Shown piece after piece: positions 26,741 to 36,423 of a DNA stretch of 64,000 nt. The stretch lies in the NCBI RefSeq assembly GCF_045865695.1, contig NZ_BAACAP010000199.1:9911-73910 (forward strand). The letters are read 5' to 3'. The translations under genes and the position numbers were made by a program. The notes below the pieces were generated by a model. It ran no database searches. It saw only the letters and a list, made by a program, of their open reading frames with translations, and was not told the origin of the DNA. Source of the DNA: Scytonema sp045865695. GTDB lineage: Bacteria > Cyanobacteriota > Cyanobacteriia > Cyanobacteriales > Nostocaceae. The first letter of the stretch is position 1. Every line of letters begins with the position of its first letter.

Positions 26741-27853
26741 ATGCGAATCGCTCTATTCACTGAAACCTTTCTGCCTAAGGTAGACGGCATCGTAACCCGC
26801 TTGCGTCATACCGTCGATCATCTTCAGCGTAATGGAAACCAAGTGCTAGTTATTGCCCCTGATGGTGGCATAACCGAATACAAAGGAGCTAGAGTATATG
26901 GAGTCTCAGGTTTCCCCTTACCACTTTACCCAGAGTTAAAAATGGCACTGCCTCGCCCAGCAATCGGTCATACTCTAGAGGAGTTCAAGCCAGACATAAT
27001 TCACGTGGTTAATCCGGCGGTTTTGGGGTTAGCTGGTATATTCCATAGCAAATACTTAAACATTCCTCTGGTTGCGTCTTACCATACACACTTACCACAG
27101 TACCTTCAGCATTACGGTTTGGGAATGTTAGAAGGGCTATTGTGGGAATTGCTAAAAACAGCTCACAATCAAGCGTCTTTGAATTTGTGTACTTCTACGG
27201 CAATGATGGAGGAATTAGCGTCACATGGGATCGAAAGGGTTTATTTATGGCAAAGAGGAGTGGATACAGAATCATTTAATCCAGATAACGTATGTCAACA
27301 AATGCGATCGCGATTATCGCAAAATCATCCAGAAAGCCCATTATTACTATACGTGGGTCGTCTTTCGGCTGAAAAGGAAATCGAGCGAATTAAACCCATA
27401 CTAGAAGCTATACCCGAAGCACGGTTAGCATTGGTAGGAGACGGTCCTCATCGTCAAACATTAGAAAAATATTTCGCCGGAACCAATACAAATTTTGTTG
27501 GTTATCTTGTTGGCAGAGAATTAGCTTCTGCTTTTGCAAGCGCTGACGCCTTTATTTTTCCTTCCCGTACAGAAACATTAGGATTAGTCCTTCTCGAAGC
27601 TATGGCAGCAGGGTGTCCGGTTGTAGCTGCACGTTCGGGTGGCATTCCAGACATTGTAACAGATGGGGTCAACGGCTATCTTTTTGAACCAGAAGCTGAT
27701 GTTCAAAGCGCTGTTACAGCCACTATCCGTCTTCTAGAACAGAAACAAGAACGAGAGACTATCCGTCAAAATGCCCGCAAAGAGGCAGAACGTTGGGGTT
27801 GGGCAGCTGCAACACGTCAGTTACAAACTTACTATCAACAAACCATTCCATGA
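26741..27853 (+). CDS. sqdX: sulfoquinovosyltransferase (SQDG synthase)
   Basis: A 370-residue GT4-type (GT-B fold) glycosyltransferase. It begins MRIALFTETFLPKVDGIVTR, as SqdX proteins do, and has the C-terminal nucleotide-sugar motif ADAFIFPSRTETLGLVLLEA followed by MAAGCPVVAARSGGIPD. It transfers sulfoquinovose from UDP-sulfoquinovose to diacylglycerol, completing SQDG synthesis at the membrane. Its stop overlaps the start of the downstream adenylate cyclase gene (ATGA), so their translation is coupled, which is unexpected for a lipid gene. Confidence 0.93.
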   Translation: MRIALFTETFLPKVDGIVTRLRHTVDHLQRNGNQVLVIAPDGGITEYKGARVYGVSGFPLPLYPELKMALPRPAIGHTLEEFKPDIIHVVNPAVLGLAGIFHSKYLNIPLVASYHTHLPQYLQHYGLGMLEGLLWELLKTAHNQASLNLCTSTAMMEELASHGIERVYLWQRGVDTESFNPDNVCQQMRSRLSQNHPESPLLLYVGRLSAEKEIERIKPILEAIPEARLALVGDGPHRQTLEKYFAGTNTNFVGYLVGRELASAFASADAFIFPSRTETLGLVLLEAMAAGCPVVAARSGGIPDIVTDGVNGYLFEPEADVQSAVTATIRLLEQKQERETIRQNARKEAERWGWAAATRQLQTYYQQTIP

Positions 27854-30444
27854 CACTCCTCAATACTGGTAGCGTCCTGGCTACATTAACAGAACTCACA
27901 CAAGTTAACCGTACAAACGCCTTATTGCGCCGTGTCAAAGACCTATCTGTTAACGAGTTTGTTTGCTTGCTAGATTTTATAACAGCTGAATTTCAGCAGT
28001 TTCTTAGAGCGATCGAACTTATTAATAACGAAGCTCTAGAAACCATGTTAGAAAAGGTGCTAGAGGCAATTACACTGAAAATTGGTCAAATTCTTCAAGC
28101 TCAGCATACCACAATTTTCCTTGTCGATCGCGACAAAGGGCAATTATGGTCAAAAGTGCCTCAAGAAAATATCAACAAACCTTTAGAAATTCGCACGCCT
28201 ATTAATGTTGGAATCCCCGGTCATGTTGCTAGTACGGGGGAATGTCTAAATATTGTAGAAATTTATTCGCATCCCCTTTTTAGCCCAGAATTGGAAAAGC
28301 AAATGGGCTACAAAATGCATAGTATTTTATGTATGCCTGTCTTCAGCAGCAAAAATCAAATTGTAGCGGTTGTACAACTGGCAAACAAAGCAGGAGATAT
28401 TCCTTTTGATACAGAGGATGAAGAACGCTTTCGAGATTTTGCTGCATCAATTGGTATTATCTTAGAAAGCTGTCAATCTTTTTATGTCGCTGCCCGCAAT
28501 CAACGAGGTGCAACAGCCCTTTTACGAGCAACTCAAACCCTAGGGCAAAGTTTAGATTTGGAAGCGACTTTACAAATCGTGATGGAACAAGCCCGAATTT
28601 TAATGCAGGCAGACCGCAGCACGCTGTTTTTACATCGTAAAGAAATGGGGGAACTGTGGACTAAGGTGGCTGCTGCTGATGGCAAAACCACAATCGAAAT
28701 TCGCATATCTGCCAGTAAGGGTATTGCTGGTTATGTGGCATCTACAGGAGAAGCGCTAAATATTCCCGATGCCTATAAAGACCCTCGTTTCGATCCAAGT
28801 ACAGACAGAAAAACAGGTTATGTCACTCGCAATATTTTATGTTTGCCAGTGTTTAATTCTGCCAACGAACTCATTGGTGTGACTCAATTAATTAATAAGC
28901 AGCAAGGTAGCTTTACTGCTTCTGACGAAGAATTTATGCGAGCTTTTAATATTCAAGCAGGAATTGCTTTGGAAAATGCACGCTTGTTTGAAAATGTATT
29001 GCTAGAAAAACAGTATCAAAAAGATATTTTGCAAAGCCTTTCTGATGCCGTAATCTCTACGGATATGGAAGGAAAAATTGTCACTATTAATGATGCTGCG
29101 CTACAGTTATTGGGCTGTCCTTTGTTGGAACTGAACGGGAAAAATCTTAAATATGAATGGGAACAACATTTGATAGGTCGTTTGGTTTGGGAAGTCGTAC
29201 CTATTGATAATTTACAATTTAGACTGCAAGATAGTCTGAAATTTGGCGCAAGACATTACGTACCAGAACAAAGTTTATCAGTTGGGTTATTTGTGGATAC
29301 TTTATACGCCGCACCCGCACAAGAAGATTCAACTATGTGCATACAAGAAACAGGTGATTGTATTTTAGCAATACGCGATCGCCATAACCCACAAATTTTT
29401 ATTCCCTGGAACCAACCTCTTACACCTCATTCATCCCTACTTCACGAGTCATCAATTCAAAAAATTGACCGAAGTATCAATCTTACAGTCAACCCCCTAA
29501 CCAATCCAGAAGGGGGAGTTCGAGGGGGTTTGGTGGTACTAGAAGATATTAGTCAGGAAAAACGGATGAAAACGACGATGTACCGTTACCTGACACCGGG
29601 CGTTGCAGAACAGGTGATGGCAGTGGGGGAAGATGCTTTAATGGTGGGGGAACGGAAAGAGGCGACCATTTTATTTTCTGATATTAGAGGTTACACCACG
29701 CTGACAGAAAATTTAGGAGCAGCTGAAGTCGTATCCCTTTTAAACCAGTACTTTGAAACAATGGTTGAAGCGGTTTTTAATCACGAAGGAACATTAGATA
29801 AATTTATTGGTGATGCTTTAATGGCAGTGTTTGGTGCGCCCCTCCCACTAACAGAAAATCATGCATGGAGGGCTGTACAATCAGCGTTGGAAATGCGGCA
29901 AAGACTGGCTGAATTCAACCGCCGACGTATCATCCAAGCTCAGCCCCTCATTCATATTGGTATTGGAATCAGTTCTGGCGAAGTTGTTTCAGGAAACATT
30001 GGGTCTCGAAAACGAATGGACTATACCGTAATTGGAGATAGTGTCAATTTGAGTTCTCGTCTTGAAGGAGTGACTAAGGAATACGGTTGCGACATAGTTT
30101 TAAGCGAATTTACTTATCAATTGTGTAGCGATCGCATTTGGGTGAGGGAATTGGATAGGATTAGAGTCAAAGGAAAACATCAAGCTGTTAAGATTTATGA
30201 ATTGATTGGCGATCGTAGTCTGACTCTAGATGCTGATACGCAAGAATTTTTATTCTTCTACCATCAAGGACGTACTGCTTACACAGAACGCAATTTTCAA
30301 AAAGCAATTGACTTTTTTAAATCTGCTCAAAACATCCGACCTAGAGACCAAGCTGTTAATATCCATCTAGAACGTGCTTGTAAATATCTTAACAATCCAC
30401 CCAGTTATGTATGGGATGGTGTTTGGACAATGACTTCCAAGTGA
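27850..30444 (+). CDS. adenylate cyclase, GAF-GAF-PAS-class III catalytic domain (CyaB-type)
   Basis: An 864-residue protein; ATG 27850 overlaps the sqdX stop. GAF-A (about 45-195) and GAF-B (about 215-370) each carry the NK...F...DE cyclic-nucleotide motif (NKAGDIPF-TEDEE; NKQQGSFTASDEE). A PAS-like region follows (about 385-450), then the class III cyclase domain with metal-binding Asp611 (LFSDIRGYTTL) and Asp655 (LDKFIGDALMAVFG) and adenine-selecting Lys651. A short TPR-like tail closes the protein. Domain order and size match Anabaena CyaB1/CyaB2, where cAMP binding to GAF stimulates synthesis. Which paralogue it is needs a tree. Confidence 0.9.
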   Translation: MTLLNTGSVLATLTELTQVNRTNALLRRVKDLSVNEFVCLLDFITAEFQQFLRAIELINNEALETMLEKVLEAITLKIGQILQAQHTTIFLVDRDKGQLWSKVPQENINKPLEIRTPINVGIPGHVASTGECLNIVEIYSHPLFSPELEKQMGYKMHSILCMPVFSSKNQIVAVVQLANKAGDIPFDTEDEERFRDFAASIGIILESCQSFYVAARNQRGATALLRATQTLGQSLDLEATLQIVMEQARILMQADRSTLFLHRKEMGELWTKVAAADGKTTIEIRISASKGIAGYVASTGEALNIPDAYKDPRFDPSTDRKTGYVTRNILCLPVFNSANELIGVTQLINKQQGSFTASDEEFMRAFNIQAGIALENARLFENVLLEKQYQKDILQSLSDAVISTDMEGKIVTINDAALQLLGCPLLELNGKNLKYEWEQHLIGRLVWEVVPIDNLQFRLQDSLKFGARHYVPEQSLSVGLFVDTLYAAPAQEDSTMCIQETGDCILAIRDRHNPQIFIPWNQPLTPHSSLLHESSIQKIDRSINLTVNPLTNPEGGVRGGLVVLEDISQEKRMKTTMYRYLTPGVAEQVMAVGEDALMVGERKEATILFSDIRGYTTLTENLGAAEVVSLLNQYFETMVEAVFNHEGTLDKFIGDALMAVFGAPLPLTENHAWRAVQSALEMRQRLAEFNRRRIIQAQPLIHIGIGISSGEVVSGNIGSRKRMDYTVIGDSVNLSSRLEGVTKEYGCDIVLSEFTYQLCSDRIWVRELDRIRVKGKHQAVKIYELIGDRSLTLDADTQEFLFFYHQGRTAYTERNFQKAIDFFKSAQNIRPRDQAVNIHLERACKYLNNPPSYVWDGVWTMTSK

Positions 30445-30539
30445 GGATCGTCATTTGTCATTTGTCATTCGTCATTGGTAAGGAGTTTAAACAGATTTAC
30501 ATTTTGTCGTGTAGTTCAGCTTATTTCCACCTAACTACA

Positions 30540-30575
30540 TAACTGGTCACTGGTCACTGACTACTGGTCACTGTT
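30540..30575. repeat. CACTGGT heptamer repeats
   Basis: ACTGGTCACTGGTCACTG and a nearby second copy lie at the 3' side of the small minus-strand gene, just outside its stop. Same family as at 22090 and 42770. Confidence 0.75.
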
Positions 30576-30815
30576 ACTAAAAGGCTCTTCACCTATCCCT
30601 AGTTCTTTTTTTGACCGTTTCAAACTTTGCCAAAGTTCTTTAACCTGCTCGTAAGCATTTTCAGGAGGTATTTTTCCTGCAGTTTCTAAGTTACAAATAT
30701 AACTAACTTTTTGAGCAAATTCTTGTAGGTTAGAGTTAAAAACCAAATTTTCTGGCTTTACCTGACCGTAGTAACGCCCTCGTGGATAAATAAAATTATC
30801 TTTGTCGCTAACCAT
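30561..30815 (-). CDS. conserved small cyanobacterial protein (DUF7219-like)
   Basis: About 84 residues. The sequence FIYPRGRYYGQVKPENLVFN followed by LQEFAQKVSYICNLETAGKI and YEQVKELWQSLKRSKKEL is a conserved pattern I associate with a small cyanobacterial family; the DUF7219 label is from memory. No function is known. The ATG at 30815 (MVSDKDN) is preferred over 30827. The extreme C-terminus (SNSDQ) is partly encoded by the adjacent heptamer repeat, since the gene stop lies at its edge. Confidence 0.65.
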   Translation of the reverse strand: MVSDKDNFIYPRGRYYGQVKPENLVFNSNLQEFAQKVSYICNLETAGKIPPENAYEQVKELWQSLKRSKKELGIGEEPFSNSDQ

Positions 30816-30827
30816 TGTTTTCTCCAT

Positions 30828-31209
30828 TGTTAAAATTCAAATTTTATCAACCTTTGTCAAATCTGCAACTTCTTTGAGGATATAGCTAGTCCATTGGGAG
30901 TATCTCTCGATCCGGTGGAGTCTGAGCTATAGTTTGCATCTTCATGCTTGATGTACGATCTTATTCAACTTGACTAGAAAATGCCTACAAAAATGTATCT
31001 TTATATACCTTAGTTTATATATTTTATCATTTTGCTCCATTAAAAGATATTACAAGTTTTAGTATGAACAAACACTAGACTTTTGATAAGCACAAGAGTG
31101 CAACATTTGATTCTGGCTGATACTCCCGACTACTTACTCTCTTTAGATATAAAATGGTTTAGCCTACAAGCATTAAAGTTGCCCATCGCCTATCACTATA
31201 CTTTACGCC
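30828..31209. other. intergenic region upstream of purC
   Basis: About 380 bp, AT-rich, no gene or repeat family recognised. It must hold promoters for purC and, on the opposite strand, the small 30561-30815 gene. Confidence 0.4.
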
Positions 31210-31938
31210 ATGTCTGCTCTAACAAAATTATACGAAGGTAAAGCAAAAATCCTATATACAACAGATGAGCCTGATATTCTACTAGCTGATTTTAAAGATG
31301 ATGCGACTGCTTTCAATGCTCAAAAACGTGGGAGTATACAAGGAAAGGGAGCAATCAACTGTAGCATTTCCAGCAAAATATTTCAAAAACTGGAAGCAAA
31401 CGGTATAAAAACCCACTACATTGACAACCCAACTCCGACTCAGATGCGGGTAAGGGCAGTCAAGATTTTGCCTATCGAAGTCGTTGTCAGGAACATTGCA
31501 GCCGGAAGTCTTTGTCAACAAACAGGATTACTGTTAGGAACCGTACTTAAACAGCCGTTGGTAGAGTTCTATTACAAAAACGATCCGTTGGGAGACCCTT
31601 TGCTAACACGCGATCGCCTACTGCTGTTAGAATTAGCCACACCGGAACAAGTAGATGGTATTACTCATCTAGCATTGCAAATCAACAATTTTCTCATCAA
31701 CTTTTTTAGAAGATGTGACATTACTTTAGTAGATTTTAAACTAGAGTTTGGTTTGAACTCAAAACAGCAGTTGCTGTTGGCAGATGAAATCAGCCCAGAC
31801 ACGTGTCGATTATGGGATAATTCCGTCGGAGACGATCCCAATGGTCGAGTTCTTGATAAAGACCGTTTTCGTCAAGATTTGGGCAATATAGAGAATGCAT
31901 ATCAGGAGGTTTTACAACGAGTGCTGAAAGCGGAGTAG
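31210..31938 (+). CDS. purC: phosphoribosylaminoimidazole-succinocarboxamide synthase
   Basis: A 242-residue SAICAR synthetase. Diagnostic segments: LYEGKAKILY (ATP-binding loop), LPIEVVVRNIAAGSL, and the C-terminal LADEISPDTCRLWD. It joins aspartate to CAIR in purine synthesis. Length is typical of bacterial PurC. It is followed by a hairpin terminator, so it is probably monocistronic and separate from the downstream envelope cluster. Confidence 0.96.
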   Translation: MSALTKLYEGKAKILYTTDEPDILLADFKDDATAFNAQKRGSIQGKGAINCSISSKIFQKLEANGIKTHYIDNPTPTQMRVRAVKILPIEVVVRNIAAGSLCQQTGLLLGTVLKQPLVEFYYKNDPLGDPLLTRDRLLLLELATPEQVDGITHLALQINNFLINFFRRCDITLVDFKLEFGLNSKQQLLLADEISPDTCRLWDNSVGDDPNGRVLDKDRFRQDLGNIENAYQEVLQRVLKAE

Positions 31939-31968
31939 GTTGCAATTTGGCATATAAATTAGAAAGGC

Positions 31969-31995
31969 AAAAGTAAAAATATAGTTTTTACTTTT
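31969..31995 (+). terminator. terminator-like hairpin after purC
   Basis: AAAAGTAAAAA-TATAG-TTTTTACTTTT forms an 11-bp perfect stem 30 bp after the purC stop. It is AT-rich with its own T-run in the 3' arm; it could act in both directions. Confidence 0.5.
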
Positions 31996-32060
31996 ACTGG
32001 TCGCATATAAGCATAACTGCCTTGTGATGGTGTGTGGACGTGAAGAGGAATCTAAATAAA

Positions 32061-34562
32061 ATGCGCTTATCCCCCTTTATATTTACAGTTGTAGCGATCG
32101 CTGCCCCATTGGGCAGTTCGCTGAGTGTGAATGCACAAACCGCTAAAGATTTAAAAACAGAACCAAAGACAGCGGCGATTACAGCACCTACAACAGATCC
32201 AGAGCAAGTCGTTGTTGGGGTCTTCCCAGCAGTTGTGTCTGGATCGGTAACAAAGCCAGAAGTGATAGTGCCAACTGGCATAACGTCAAAAACTGCACAA
32301 AACCTTCAACAAACTCCAAATTCTGAGAATCAACCAACTGGTACTCAGCAACAAGCCCCATCCTCTCCTAGTACAAATACACCACAGGAGACAAACCAGC
32401 CTACTGAGGAACCAGTACAAAATAACCAAAAACTCCCCAATTTTAACGATCGGCCATCGGGTACTCAACAACAAATACCAATCCCAGAAACTCAACAACA
32501 AACACCAACCCCAGAAACTCAACAACAAACACCAACCCCAGAAACCCAACAACAAACACCAACCCCAGAAACTCAACAACAAACACCAATCCCAGAAACT
32601 CAACAACAAACGCCCGCCCCAGAAACTCAACAACAAACTCCGGGTAATACAAATCCACCTACATTTGAACAAACACCTCCACCAACTCAACAACAAACAC
32701 CTTCAGAACAATCTCCAGCCCCAACAGAACCGCGAGTGCTAGTATCGGAAGTGTTGATTCGCTCTGAAGCAGGACAAGCGATCGCGCCTGAGTTGGAAGA
32801 CCAAATCTATAGAGCAATTCGTACCCAACCAGGAAGAACCACAACTCGTACACAATTGCAAGAAGATATTAACGCCGTCTTTGCTACGGGTTTCTTCTCC
32901 AATGTTCAAGCAGTGCCAGAAGATACCCCATTAGGTGTACGGGTAAGTTTTGTGGTACAACCCAATCCCGTCCTCACTAAAGTGCAACTGCAAGCCAATC
33001 CCGGCACAAATGTTGCCTCCGTACTACCAGCTAATACTGTAGATACGATATTTAAAGAACAATATGGTAGAATTCTTAACCTGCGCGATTTACAGGAAGG
33101 TATCAAACAACTAACCAAACGCTATCAAGACCAAGGTTATGCACTAGCAAACATTATTGGTGCGCCTCAAGTTTCTGAAAACGGAGTTGTTACCCTGCAA
33201 GTTGCAGAGGGTGTGGTAGAAGATATTCGAGTTCAGTTCCGCAATAAGGAAGGTCAAACGACAAACGATAAAGGAGAACCAATTCGCGGGCGAACACAGC
33301 CATATATTGTGACGCGAGAACTGCAGTTAAAGCCCGGAACTGTTTTCAACCGCAACACAGTTCAAAGAGACTTGCAACGGGTATTTGGGCTAGGACTATT
33401 TGAAGATGTAAATGTTTCCCTAGACCCCGGTACCGACCCCAGTAAAGTGGATGTAGTGGTGAACGTTGTTGAACGCAATAGCGGTTCTATTGCAGCAGGT
33501 GCTGGTATCAGTTCTGCTAGTGGATTATTCGGTACTGTAAGCTATCAGCAACAAAACTTAAACGGACGAAATCAAAAACTGGGTGCTGAGGTTCAGGTAG
33601 GACAGAGAGAATTGTTATTTGACCTCCGCTTTACAGATCCTTGGATCGCTGGTGACCCTTACCGCACTTCTTACACAGCCAATATTTTCCGGCGGAGATC
33701 GATTTCATTGATCTTTGAAGGAGACGATAACGATATTGAAACTGTTAGAAACATCAATGACCCTAACGAAGACGGTGATAACCCCCGCGTTGTACGCTTT
33801 GGGGGTGGTATTAACTTCACCCGTCCTTTATCTAGAAATCCATTTGAAAGATCGGAATGGACAGCCTCAGCTGGTTTGCAATACCAGAGAGTGACCATCA
33901 AAGATGGTGATGGAAATACTATAAGACTGGGACGCCTTGAAAATACCAATGAATTCGTTGACCTGAGCGAATCTGGAAAAGGGAAAGACGATTTACTTTT
34001 GTTGCAATTAGGAGTCGCACGCGACTTGAGAAATAATCCCTTACAACCCACAAGTGGTTCTTTCCTACGCTTTGGTGTTGACCAATCTGTACCCATAGGA
34101 TTGGGAAATATTTTCCTGACAAGATTGCGCGGTAGCTATAGTAAATACGTACCCGTAGAGTTTACGAACTTTACGAAAGGTCCCGAAACTCTTGCTTTTA
34201 ACGTTCAAGCAGGAACAATACTAGGCGATCTACCGCCTTATGAAGCCTTTTCTCTTGGTGGTAGTAACTCTGTACGTGGTTATGAAGAAGGAGGTTTGGG
34301 TAGCGGACGCAGTTTCATCCAAGCATCAGCTGAATATCGCTTCCCCGTGTTCTCTGTGGTAAGTGGAGCTTTATTTTTTGATTTTGGTAGCGATTTGGGA
34401 ACTAGTACTAGATCGGCAGAGTTGTTAAACAAAGATGGTAGCGGTATCGGCTATGGTATCGGGGTGCGAGTGCAATCTCCTTTGGGACCCATTCGTATTG
34501 ACTATGGTGTTAACAGTGATGGAGATAGCCGGATCAACTTTGGTATTGGGGAAAGATTTTAA
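32061..34562 (+). CDS. bamA: Omp85/BamA-family outer membrane assembly protein
   Basis: About 833 residues from ATG 32061; a GTG at 32034 would add nine. A signal peptide ends near SLSVNAQ. A low-complexity region rich in Pro, Gln and Thr follows, with a 9-residue PETQQQTPT-type tandem repeat. POTRA-type domains come next (VLVSEVLIRSE, GFFSNVQAVPEDT, YQDQGYALANIIG, RDLQRVFGLGLFEDVNVSLD), then a C-terminal beta-barrel with the conserved SLGGSNSVRGYEEGGLGSGR loop and a terminal IRIDYGVN... INFGIGERF strand ending in Phe. It inserts beta-barrel proteins into the outer membrane. It heads the bamA-lpxC-fabZ-lpxA-lpxB cluster seen in many cyanobacteria. Confidence 0.92.
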   Translation: MRLSPFIFTVVAIAAPLGSSLSVNAQTAKDLKTEPKTAAITAPTTDPEQVVVGVFPAVVSGSVTKPEVIVPTGITSKTAQNLQQTPNSENQPTGTQQQAPSSPSTNTPQETNQPTEEPVQNNQKLPNFNDRPSGTQQQIPIPETQQQTPTPETQQQTPTPETQQQTPTPETQQQTPIPETQQQTPAPETQQQTPGNTNPPTFEQTPPPTQQQTPSEQSPAPTEPRVLVSEVLIRSEAGQAIAPELEDQIYRAIRTQPGRTTTRTQLQEDINAVFATGFFSNVQAVPEDTPLGVRVSFVVQPNPVLTKVQLQANPGTNVASVLPANTVDTIFKEQYGRILNLRDLQEGIKQLTKRYQDQGYALANIIGAPQVSENGVVTLQVAEGVVEDIRVQFRNKEGQTTNDKGEPIRGRTQPYIVTRELQLKPGTVFNRNTVQRDLQRVFGLGLFEDVNVSLDPGTDPSKVDVVVNVVERNSGSIAAGAGISSASGLFGTVSYQQQNLNGRNQKLGAEVQVGQRELLFDLRFTDPWIAGDPYRTSYTANIFRRRSISLIFEGDDNDIETVRNINDPNEDGDNPRVVRFGGGINFTRPLSRNPFERSEWTASAGLQYQRVTIKDGDGNTIRLGRLENTNEFVDLSESGKGKDDLLLLQLGVARDLRNNPLQPTSGSFLRFGVDQSVPIGLGNIFLTRLRGSYSKYVPVEFTNFTKGPETLAFNVQAGTILGDLPPYEAFSLGGSNSVRGYEEGGLGSGRSFIQASAEYRFPVFSVVSGALFFDFGSDLGTSTRSAELLNKDGSGIGYGIGVRVQSPLGPIRIDYGVNSDGDSRINFGIGERF
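32466..32640 (+). repeat. 27-bp tandem repeat inside bamA
   Basis: Six to seven near-identical 27-bp units encode PETQQQTPx, with the x position and third-base positions varying (T, I, A). It lies in the linker between signal peptide and first POTRA domain. Confidence 0.9.
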
Positions 34563-34663
34563 AGCGTCATTGGTCATTTGTACGAGTGTCCTTTGTTGTT
34601 TGTCATTTGTACGAGTGTCGTTTGTGAAAGATGAATAACCAATGACTAATGACAAATGACAAA

Positions 34664-35569
34664 ATGCAACATACTTTAGCAGGCGAAATTAACCAAACCG
34701 GAATAGGGCTGCACAGCGGTATCTCAACCCATGTTCGCATCCGACCATCCGAAGCAGGTAGCGGACGCTACTTTGTGAGAGTAGATTTGCCGGATACTCC
34801 GATAATTCCAGCACAAGTCGCTGTAGTGAATCAAACTGTGCTCTCGACGCAATTAGGTAAGGGTGAAGCTCATGTACGTACAGTAGAACATTTGCTAGCA
34901 TCTCTTGCTACTATGGGAGTAGATAATGCCAGAATTGAAATTGACGGTTCGGAGGTGCCACTTTTGGATGGTTCGGCAAAGGAGTGGGCAACTGCGATCG
35001 CATCTGTTGGCTTAATGTCACAACCTTCAGGTGAGGACAAAGTTCTTCCCGTTTTGGAGGAACCAATTTGGGTTCGTCAGGGCGATGCTTTTGTTTGCGC
35101 CTTACCATCTGTAGAAACACGGTTTAGTTACGGTATTGATTTTGACGTAAAAGCAATTGGGAATCAATGGTACAGTTGGTCGCTAGGGAGCGATCGCTTC
35201 GCTACTGCGCCCGGTGCAGAGCGCACAAATTCTGCCGAAAGTTTTTTAACCGAAATTGCCCCAGCTCGAACTTTTGGGTTGCTACATCAAATCGAACAGT
35301 TACAACAATCGGGTTTAATAAAAGGTGGAAGCTTAGATAATGCTCTCGTTTGCGGAGCCGAAGGTTGGGTAAATCCGCCATTAAGATTTGCAAATGAGCC
35401 AGTACGTCATAAAATCTTGGATTTAGTAGGAGATTTGAGTTTGCTAGGAACCTTCCCTTGTGCTCATGTCTTAGCGTACAAAGCCAGCCATAATTTACAT
35501 ATTCAACTGGCACAGAGAATTTTGGAGCTGGGGTTAGTAGTTAGTAGTTTCACAACCAATAACCACTAA
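34664..35569 (+). CDS. lpxC: UDP-3-O-acyl-N-acetylglucosamine deacetylase
   Basis: A 301-residue zinc amidase for the first committed step of lipid A synthesis. Zinc-site motifs are visible: VRTVEHLLASL (His) and VRHKILDLVGDLSLLG (His and Asp), plus DGSAKEW. ATG 34664 (MQHTLAGEI) is preferred since that is where family members begin; the ATG at 34649 lies in the short ATGACAAATGAC repeat tract. It is followed by fabZ after 92 bp. Confidence 0.95.
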   Translation: MQHTLAGEINQTGIGLHSGISTHVRIRPSEAGSGRYFVRVDLPDTPIIPAQVAVVNQTVLSTQLGKGEAHVRTVEHLLASLATMGVDNARIEIDGSEVPLLDGSAKEWATAIASVGLMSQPSGEDKVLPVLEEPIWVRQGDAFVCALPSVETRFSYGIDFDVKAIGNQWYSWSLGSDRFATAPGAERTNSAESFLTEIAPARTFGLLHQIEQLQQSGLIKGGSLDNALVCGAEGWVNPPLRFANEPVRHKILDLVGDLSLLGTFPCAHVLAYKASHNLHIQLAQRILELGLVVSSFTTNNH

Positions 35570-35661
35570 CCACTAACCATTAGCAATCCAAAATCTTTTA
35601 AGGGAGGGTCAGATCTAGCACCTACTAACATAACCAAAATATAAAATCAACAGCAGGAGCA

Positions 35662-36192
35662 ATGACAACCGTCACCCAACAAGCCAATACCATTGATGTT
35701 TCCACACCAGCATCTAATAACCAAGCGGATGATTCCACTGCAAATAAAACTGACTCCAAAGTCATTTTTACAGTAGAAGACATCCATAAACTTCTACCCC
35801 ACAGATATCCGTTTGCCCTTGTCGATCGAATTATCGACTATCTTCCAGGAAAAAGAGCTATAGGGATAAAAAACGTCACGTTTAACGAACCCCAGTTTCA
35901 AGGGCATTTCCCAGGACAGCCCATTATGCCAGGAGTGCTTATCGTAGAAGCCATGGCACAAGTGGGTGGTGTTGTTCTCACTCAGCTTCCAGAAATGGAA
36001 GGTGGGCTTTTTTTATTTGCTGGCATAGATAAAGTACGCTTCCGCCGCCAAGTTGTACCGGGAGACCAACTCGTCATGACAGTGGAACTGTTGTGGGTAA
36101 AACAGCGTCGTTTCGGTAAGATGCAAGCGCGTGCTGAAGTTGACGGTCAGCTTGCTGCTGAAGGCGAACTTATGTTTTCCCTATCGAGCTAA
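35662..36192 (+). CDS. fabZ: 3-hydroxyacyl-ACP dehydratase
   Basis: A 176-residue hot-dog fold enzyme. The core shows LLPHRYPFALVDRI, the catalytic-His segment FQGHFPGQPIMPGVLIVEAM with the active-site Glu, and VPGDQLVMTVELL. The first 30 residues are a polar extension not needed for activity. It dehydrates 3-hydroxyacyl-ACP for fatty acid and lipid A acyl supply. Set between lpxC and lpxA, the usual order. Confidence 0.95.
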   Translation: MTTVTQQANTIDVSTPASNNQADDSTANKTDSKVIFTVEDIHKLLPHRYPFALVDRIIDYLPGKRAIGIKNVTFNEPQFQGHFPGQPIMPGVLIVEAMAQVGGVVLTQLPEMEGGLFLFAGIDKVRFRRQVVPGDQLVMTVELLWVKQRRFGKMQARAEVDGQLAAEGELMFSLSS

Positions 36193-36423
36193 AAGCTTGT
36201 TTTTGTGGGAAGGTACGACCGTGACGTGCCTTTCTTCAATCCAGATTAAGGATATCGATAAAACAAATAAGCTACAACAGCATCCTACTCAACTTTTGAC
36301 GCCCTCACACTCTCCTCTAGCTAATCTCACACCTTAGCTACCACTCGAACTACCTAATCTTACGTGCAGACGCGCTAATGCGTGTCTGGACACAGCACTC
36401 AAGACTTTTTCTGGAGAGCACCC
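36193..36423. other. fabZ-lpxA spacer
   Basis: About 230 bp with no recognised gene. Upstream ATG/GTG codons in the lpxA frame (from 36382) read into non-conserved sequence. Confidence 0.4.

Noticed and set aside
32286..32696. Trp/Leu-rich minus-strand frames across bamA
   Set aside because: They are reverse reads of the PETQQQTPT repeat and lack any real-gene features.
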